A stretch of 10,087 nucleotides of DNA from contig JAICSZ010000043.1 of assembly GCA_025936615.1 (NCBI GenBank), positions 1 to 10,087 of the forward strand. The letters run 5' to 3'. How positions within the stretch are numbered: the first letter of the stretch is position 1; every line of letters begins with the position of its first letter. Of the stretch, positions 6,381 to 10,087 are shown piece by piece. Below the pieces are notes generated by a model. That model saw only the letters and a program-made list of their open reading frames with translations. It was not told the DNA's origin and ran no database searches. The position numbers and the translations under genes were made by a program. Source of the stretch: Pedococcus sp. GTDB lineage: Bacteria > Actinomycetota > Actinomycetes > Actinomycetales > Dermatophilaceae.

Positions 6381-6872
6381 ATGGCGCTCAGCGAAACCGA
6401 CCTGGCCCACCTCCGGCGCTGTGTCGAGCTCGCTCGTGAGGCACTGGAGGACGGCGACGAGCCGTTCGGCTCCGTTCTCGTCGACGGGTCGGGCCAGGTG
6501 CGGTTCGAGGACCGCAACCGCGTCAAGGACGGCGACCGGACGCGCCACCCCGAGCTCGCGATCGCGCTGTGGTCGGTCGGTCACCTGACGCCGGCGCAGC
6601 GCGCGGCGGCGACCGTCTACACCTCGGGTGAGCACTGCGCGATGTGCTCCGCCGCCCACGCCTGGGTCGGCCTCGGGCGGATCGCCTACGCCACGTCCAC
6701 CGGGCAGCTGCGCTGCTGGCTCGACGCGTGGGGCGTCGAGCCCTCGGCGGTGGCACCACTTCCTATCCGGGCGGTCGCCCCGGGCATCCCCGTGGACGGT
6801 CCCGCACCCCAGCTCGAGCACGAGGTGAGGGAGCTGCAACGGCGACTGCACGGCATACCCGAGGGCCGTTAG
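6381..6872 (+). CDS. Nucleoside/nucleobase deaminase-like protein (163 aa)
   Basis: A zinc-dependent member of the cytidine/guanine deaminase fold. The zinc and proton-shuttle motif is HPE at 56-58 (usually HAE or CAE). The second half of the site is EHCAMC at 84-89, with Cys86 and Cys89 in place of the common PCxxC. DEPFGSVLVD at 26-35 is the substrate-entry strand found in guanine deaminases and TadA-like enzymes. There is no membrane segment and the length suits a one-domain cytosolic enzyme acting in purine or pyrimidine salvage or detoxification; the substrate is not evident. Residues 90-100 (SAAHAWVGLGR) resemble a group annotated simply as nucleoside deaminases. The ATG at 6381 begins right at the first helix; the longer upstream frame is antisense to the CDF gene. 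The TAG stop overlaps the TAA stop of the convergent DUF421 gene by four bases. Confidence 0.88.
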   Translation: MALSETDLAHLRRCVELAREALEDGDEPFGSVLVDGSGQVRFEDRNRVKDGDRTRHPELAIALWSVGHLTPAQRAAATVYTSGEHCAMCSAAHAWVGLGRIAYATSTGQLRCWLDAWGVEPSAVAPLPIRAVAPGIPVDGPAPQLEHEVRELQRRLHGIPEGR

Positions 6873-7462
6873 CCCGCCCCGCGCGGACCGGCGGCGTCGA
6901 AGCGGGCGGTGAGCTCCTCGACGGCGCGGCGCAGGTCGTCGACGCTGGCCGCATGCGACCCCGGACGGGTCGTGACGGTGAGGGTGCCCCCGGGCTCCAT
7001 GTGCGCCGCCACCACGTCGTCCAGGTCGTCGACCCCCTGTTGCTGCAGCGCGTTCAAGAGCTCCTGGTGCGTCATGCCCAACCGGACCAGCCCGGCCCGG
7101 TCGACCTGTCCGGCGTGCATGACCTCGGTGCCGTGGCCGTTGAGGAGTCGGTCGAGGAGCGGGACGACGTGGGCGAGGCGGTCCAGCAGTGAGTTCACCA
7201 CGACCAGCACGACGGCGCCGAGCAGCCCACCGCTGAGGGAGCTGTCGTCGCCGATGACCGCGTTCTGGACGACGTTGCTCAGGAGCAGCACCACCACCAG
7301 GTCGAGGCTGTTCATCTGCGCCATCAGCCGCTTCCCGGCGATGCGGATGATGAGGAGGATCCCGACGTAGACCGCGATCGTGCGCACCACCTTCTCCGCC
7401 GGCGTGATGCCCATGGCGAAGAGGTCGTGGACCATGCCCTCGGCGACAACCGTGGTGACCAT
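6869..7462 (-). CDS. DUF421 (YetF-type) membrane protein (197 aa)
   Basis: A member of the DUF421/YetF family, which has unknown biochemical function. Membrane segments fit at about 27-42, 54-70 and 78-94. The family signature is visible as GKRLMAQMNSLDLVVVLLL (43-61), SNVVQNAVIGDD (62-73) and the SLSGGLLGA block at 75-83. The cytoplasmic C-terminal YetF domain follows at about 97-170, including RLGMTHQELLNALQQQGV at 127-144, and the last residues are a charged tail. The ATG at 7462 is the only standard start that keeps the first membrane helix and excludes extended sequence antisense to the upstream spacer. An AGGGAGGT (7483-7490) lies 20 bases upstream, too far for a normal ribosome site, so the start could be MVHD at residue 10 instead. 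It is divergent from the Asp-box gene and convergent with the deaminase. Confidence 0.88.
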   Translation of the reverse strand: MVTTVVAEGMVHDLFAMGITPAEKVVRTIAVYVGILLIIRIAGKRLMAQMNSLDLVVVLLLSNVVQNAVIGDDSSLSGGLLGAVVLVVVNSLLDRLAHVVPLLDRLLNGHGTEVMHAGQVDRAGLVRLGMTHQELLNALQQQGVDDLDDVVAAHMEPGGTLTVTTRPGSHAASVDDLRRAVEELTARFDAAGPRGAG

Positions 7463-7596
7463 GGGGTCATCGTGCCCGCAGAACCTCCCTGGTGAGGGTC
7501 TTGTCGCCGCGTGGCGACCGGAGGAATCTGGAGGATGGCCGCCGGGCGCGTCGTCGCCGACGACTTCCGCGAAGTCATCACCCAACCGGAGCAGCC
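7463..7596. promoter_or_regulatory. Divergent spacer with two inverted repeats, DUF421 / Asp-box gene
   Basis: The 134 bases hold the start signals of both genes. A perfect GTCGCC (7503-7508) / GGCGAC (7513-7518) repeat with a 4-base spacer and a near-continuous palindrome GTCGTCG (7550-7556) / CGACGAC (7558-7564) are present. Either could be an operator or just GC-rich symmetry. TTGTCG at 7501-7506 followed 17 bases later by GAATCT is a weak plus-strand promoter candidate. CGGAG at 7587-7591 is the ribosome site for the gene at 7597. Confidence 0.45.
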
Positions 7597-9336
7597 ATGC
7601 GAAAACCACCAGTCATCGCCGCAGTCCTCGCGTCCGCCGCCACCGCCCTCACCGGGGCCGCCATGGCGTACGCCGCACCGTCGGACGTCCTCGTGACGAC
7701 CGGCAGCCCGGTCACCCCCTTCTCCCAGAACAAGCAGAACGAGCCGGCCGTCGCCATCGACGCGCACGCGCCCAACGTGGTCGTCGCAGGGTCCAACGAC
7801 GAGATCGACGACGAGTCGTGCGCCGCAGGTGACCCGAGCACCTGCCCGTTCACCGACGGGGTGGGCGTCTCCGGCGTCTACTTCTCCTTCACCGGCGGCG
7901 CCTCGTGGCAGCAGCCGACCTACACCGGCTTCACCGCCCGCGACTGCCTCGGCCCGGCCGCGTGCACGCCGCACGTCGGCCCCATCGGCACGCTGCCGCG
8001 CTACTTCGAGAACGGCCTCGTCTCCGACGGTGACCCGGCTGTGGCGTTCGGTCCCCGGCCCGACGCCCAGGGCCGGTTCTCGTGGACCAACGGTTCCCGG
8101 CTCTACTACGCCAACCTGACCTCGAACTTCCCGACGGCCACCAAGCAGGAGGCCTCCTTCAAGGGGTTCGAGGCCGTCGCGGTCTCGCGTACGGATGACG
8201 TGCAGGCCGCCAGCGCGGGAAGCAACACCGCCTGGATGGCTCCTGTCCTCATCTCGAAGCAGTCGTCCACGACGTTCTCCGACAAGGAGCAGGTCTGGGC
8301 CGACAACGCCTCGAGCAGCCGGTTCTTCGGCAACGCCTACGTCTGCTGGGCGTCGTTCCGCAGCAACAGCCACGGGAACGCCTTCCCGACACCGCTCACT
8401 GTGGCCCGCTCGAGCGACGGTGGTGCCACGTGGACCACGAACCAGGTAGGTCCCGCGAGCGACAACGGCGTCAACCAGCAGGCTGACGGCTGCACCATCC
8501 GCACCGACAGCACTGGCAACGTCTATGTGTTCGGCATCGGCGCCCGCAGCGGTCGAGAGTTCCAGCTGATGTACCGGTCGAGTGACGGTGGAGTGCACTT
8601 CACCGGCCCCACCCTGATCGCGCCCGTGGTGTCCCCCGGTGTCTTCGACCCGGTCCAGGGACGCCCGGTCATGGACGGTGTCGCAGGTGCCCGGGTCGAC
8701 CTTGCCTCCGGCCCGAGCGTCGACATCGCCAACGGCGCGCCGACCGGGGCCGACGCGACGAACCAGATCGTCATGACCTGGGTCGACGGACGTGCGGGGC
8801 TCAACCAGGAACAGCTGCTCGTGACCACGTCGCGCGACGCGGGTGCGTCATGGTCGGCTCCGGCCGCAGTAGCGCTCGCGCCGGGCGACCGGCCGTTCTA
8901 CAGCGCGCCGGCGATCTCGCCGAACGGCACTGACCTCTATGTGTCCGTCAACTCCTTCACCACGCCCTACCGCACCGACACGACGTCGCCGCGTGGCCTC
9001 GTCGGCGCCGTCTGGCACGCGGACGTGGCGGCCGGGTTGCCCGTCGGCTGGACTGAGCTGGACCGGAGTGCGGTGGGCGACCCGCGGGCGTCCTCGGCCA
9101 ACAGCCTGACGTCCGAGTTCCTGGGCGACTACGTCTACGCAGCCGCGACCCGGACCGGTGCCGTGGCCGTCTGGAACGACACCAGCAACGCCGCCGACTG
9201 CCCGGCCATCGACGCCTACCGGGCGTCGCTGTACACGAGCAGTCCGCTGCCCGCGCCGAACGTCCTGGGCTCGTGCCCGGCGACCTTCGGCAACAGCGAC
9301 ATCCGCGGTGCCATGGTGGCCGACCCGACGCCGTAA
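7597..9336 (+). CDS. Secreted Asp-box (BNR/sialidase-like) beta-propeller protein (579 aa)
   Basis: An exported protein with a Sec signal peptide: MRK, a hydrophobic stretch at about 6-24, and an AYA|AP cleavage site after residue 26. The mature part is a beta-propeller with Asp-box repeats: SSDGGATW at 272-279, SSDGGVHF at 328-335, SRDAGASW at 412-419, and a degenerate one, FTGGASW, at 98-104. The opening NEPAVAIDAHAPNVVVAGSN region (about residues 48-67) is the usual first blade of actinobacterial proteins labelled exo-alpha-sialidase. Several cysteine-rich patches (for example around 75-90 and 110-125) suggest disulfide bonds outside the cell. Asp boxes are structural and do not prove sialidase activity; I could not assign the arginine triad and tyrosine/glutamate of true sialidases. 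No anchor, LPXTG or membrane tail is present, so it is probably released. The ATG is fixed by CGGAG five bases upstream and the signal peptide. A strong hairpin follows the stop. Confidence 0.9.
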   Translation: MRKPPVIAAVLASAATALTGAAMAYAAPSDVLVTTGSPVTPFSQNKQNEPAVAIDAHAPNVVVAGSNDEIDDESCAAGDPSTCPFTDGVGVSGVYFSFTGGASWQQPTYTGFTARDCLGPAACTPHVGPIGTLPRYFENGLVSDGDPAVAFGPRPDAQGRFSWTNGSRLYYANLTSNFPTATKQEASFKGFEAVAVSRTDDVQAASAGSNTAWMAPVLISKQSSTTFSDKEQVWADNASSSRFFGNAYVCWASFRSNSHGNAFPTPLTVARSSDGGATWTTNQVGPASDNGVNQQADGCTIRTDSTGNVYVFGIGARSGREFQLMYRSSDGGVHFTGPTLIAPVVSPGVFDPVQGRPVMDGVAGARVDLASGPSVDIANGAPTGADATNQIVMTWVDGRAGLNQEQLLVTTSRDAGASWSAPAAVALAPGDRPFYSAPAISPNGTDLYVSVNSFTTPYRTDTTSPRGLVGAVWHADVAAGLPVGWTELDRSAVGDPRASSANSLTSEFLGDYVYAAATRTGAVAVWNDTSNAADCPAIDAYRASLYTSSPLPAPNVLGSCPATFGNSDIRGAMVADPTP

Positions 9337-9346
9337 CCCTCCCAGC

Positions 9347-9380
9347 GGTGGCCGGGCCGGGTGTCAACGGCCCGGCCCCC
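9347..9380 (+). terminator. Strong GC hairpin terminator after the Asp-box gene
   Basis: GGCCGGGCCG (9350-9359) pairs perfectly with CGGCCCGGCC (9368-9377) over ten base pairs around an 8-base loop, with two further G-C pairs outside a single mismatch. It starts 13 bases after the TAA stop at 9334-9336. No T tract follows, which is common in high-GC actinobacteria. Confidence 0.7.
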
Positions 9381-9381
9381 G

Positions 9382-9893
9382 TTGCGAGTTCGCGTCTGCA
9401 CACGGGGTCGTGCGGCGTATGCCGCGTGGCTGGCGCCGCTCGCGGATGCCTGGGCTCGACCGCGGCCGGCCCAGGATCGGCCGGTGGCCCTCGACGACCT
9501 CTCCCCTCGGCAACGGGACCTGCTTCGCCAAGCTGCTCGTCACCCGCTGGCTGCCCGGCCACCCTGGTACTGGGGACGGCCCACGCGGACTCTCCGGCCG
9601 GACAAGTCGCACCGCATCGACGCGGAGACCGAGGCGCCGCCGGGGCCCGAGATCGCCTCGTGGCCGGACCCACCCGCGGCGCTCGTCCCGACGCACGGCG
9701 ACTGGCAGCCGCGGAACTGGCTCGTCGCCGAAGGCACGGTCAGCGTGATCGACTTCGGCAGGGCAGCTCTGCGGCCGGCGATGTCAGACCTGACCAGGCT
9801 TACGGCCCAGGGCTTCGCCCGTGAGCCGTCGCTGGAAGAGGCGCTCCTCGAGGGGTACGGACCAGACCTGCGCGAACAGTCCGCGTGGCTGCA
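9382..9893 (+). pseudogene. Decayed, truncated aminoglycoside-phosphotransferase-like (APH) gene
   Basis: This otherwise gene-free stretch contains a recognisable APH-family kinase remnant. The frame through 9691 encodes PTHGDWQPRNWL (catalytic loop, H-G-D with the downstream Asn), then VIDFGRAALRPAMSDLTRL (metal-binding DFG-type Asp) and a GYGPDLREQSAW helix. All match the kinase C-lobe. Upstream, AAYAAWLAPLAD (from about 9412) in the same frame, LLVTRWLPGHPGTG (from about 9536) in a second frame and SPAGQVAPHRRG (about 9591-9626) in a third read as consecutive N-lobe and linker pieces, so at least two or three indels have broken the frame. The usual first 50 or more residues are absent, no good start codon or ribosome site is seen, and the final helix of the family is missing: the frame runs on without a stop into sequence antisense to the next gene. 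Sequencing indels could explain the frameshifts but not both truncated ends. Confidence 0.68.
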
Positions 9894-10087
9894 TCACCTG
9901 CGCTCGGCCACGGCCACCCGGCCATTGCCCAACGAGCTGTTGTTGCCACCAGGCAGGTCCAGGCCGGTTGCGCCCGAGAGCAGGTTCTGGTCGGACGTGG
10001 TGTGGAAGCCGTTGTCGCCCAGCAGGGTCTGCATCTGCTGGGGCCTCCACAGCGAGCGCCACGGCTCCCGCGCCAGCACGTCCTCCT
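9894..10087 (-). CDS. C-terminal end of a probable SAM-dependent methyltransferase (5' part off window)
   Basis: The minus strand entering from the right edge encodes the last 63 residues of a protein, ending in TGA at 9896-9894. The sequence has REPWRSLWRPQQM, then LLGDNGF, then a short acidic/serine stretch and the terminal SLGNGRVAVAERR. An R-E-P-W-R, helix, D-x-G-F, strand, R-V-A-V-A ending is what I expect for the last strands of class I methyltransferases of the leucine-carboxyl-methyltransferase-like group common in actinobacteria. The catalytic and SAM-binding part lies outside the window, so function and even family are tentative. It is clearly in a coding frame in which the opposite strand gives an implausible protein. 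Its stop coincides with the loss of similarity in the APH remnant. Confidence 0.6.
   Translation of the reverse strand, partial: EDVLAREPWRSLWRPQQMQTLLGDNGFHTTSDQNLLSGATGLDLPGGNNSSLGNGRVAVAERR

Noticed and set aside
7324..8598. A 424-codon minus-strand open frame across the DUF421 start and Asp-box gene
   Set aside because: It is antisense to the Asp-box gene and out of frame with DUF421; its composition is charged and glycine-rich without motifs.
9784..10062. A 92-codon minus-strand open frame starting at 10062
   Set aside because: It overlaps the methyltransferase tail in another frame and continues antisense to the APH remnant. The frame ending at 9894 gives the more protein-like C-terminus.
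1..10087. Search for tRNA, rRNA, CRISPR arrays, insertion sequences, integrases and phage or defence genes
   Set aside because: No periodic repeats, tRNA-like cloverleaf, transposase motif or nuclease/toxin family was seen by eye on either strand.

Overview
The window is very GC-rich, its genes are packed tightly on both strands, and its protein families (DUF5926, a polyprenol-phosphate-mannose-type GT-C enzyme, a sigma factor paired with an O6-alkylguanine transferase, and a cysteine-containing secreted Asp-box protein) are typical of Actinomycetota. The overall flavour recalls Intrasporangiaceae and related Micrococcales. That placement is an inference from gene content and codon bias; no rRNA or other marker is present.

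Layout. Positions 1-4174 hold a five-gene minus-strand cluster, read right to left: a glycerophosphodiester phosphodiesterase (GTG start), an RsbW-like ATP-binding protein, a DUF5926 protein, a family 2 glycosyltransferase and a multi-membrane GT-C glycosyltransferase that runs off the left edge. Gaps are 40, 37, 2 and 13 bases, so it is probably one transcript. A plausible theme is the cell envelope: lipid turnover by the phosphodiesterase and sugar transfer by the soluble/membrane glycosyltransferase pair.

Divergent from it, 4247-5310 on the plus strand encodes a small two-domain sigma factor whose stop codon overlaps the start of an Ogt/MGMT DNA-repair protein (ATGA). After a short convergent gap comes a minus-strand cation diffusion facilitator (5334-6308). 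It is divergent from a plus-strand nucleoside deaminase-like gene (6381-6872), whose stop codon overlaps that of a minus-strand DUF421 membrane protein (6869-7462). A 134-base divergent spacer containing two inverted repeats separates DUF421 from a large secreted Asp-box (BNR/sialidase-like) protein (7597-9336), which is followed by a strong GC hairpin terminator.

The right end, about 9380-9893, is the decayed and truncated remnant of an aminoglycoside-phosphotransferase-like gene. Pieces of it appear in all three plus frames. It stops resembling that family almost exactly where the 3' end of a minus-strand methyltransferase-like gene (9894-10087, entering from the right edge) begins, which suggests a rearrangement breakpoint. 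I saw no rRNA, tRNA, CRISPR array, insertion sequence or phage gene. Apart from the phosphotransferase remnant this looks like ordinary chromosomal backbone. The most thought-provoking items are the sigma factor/alkyltransferase couple and the uncharacterised DUF5926/ATP-binding/glycosyltransferase cluster. I do not see convincing evidence of a wholly new system.
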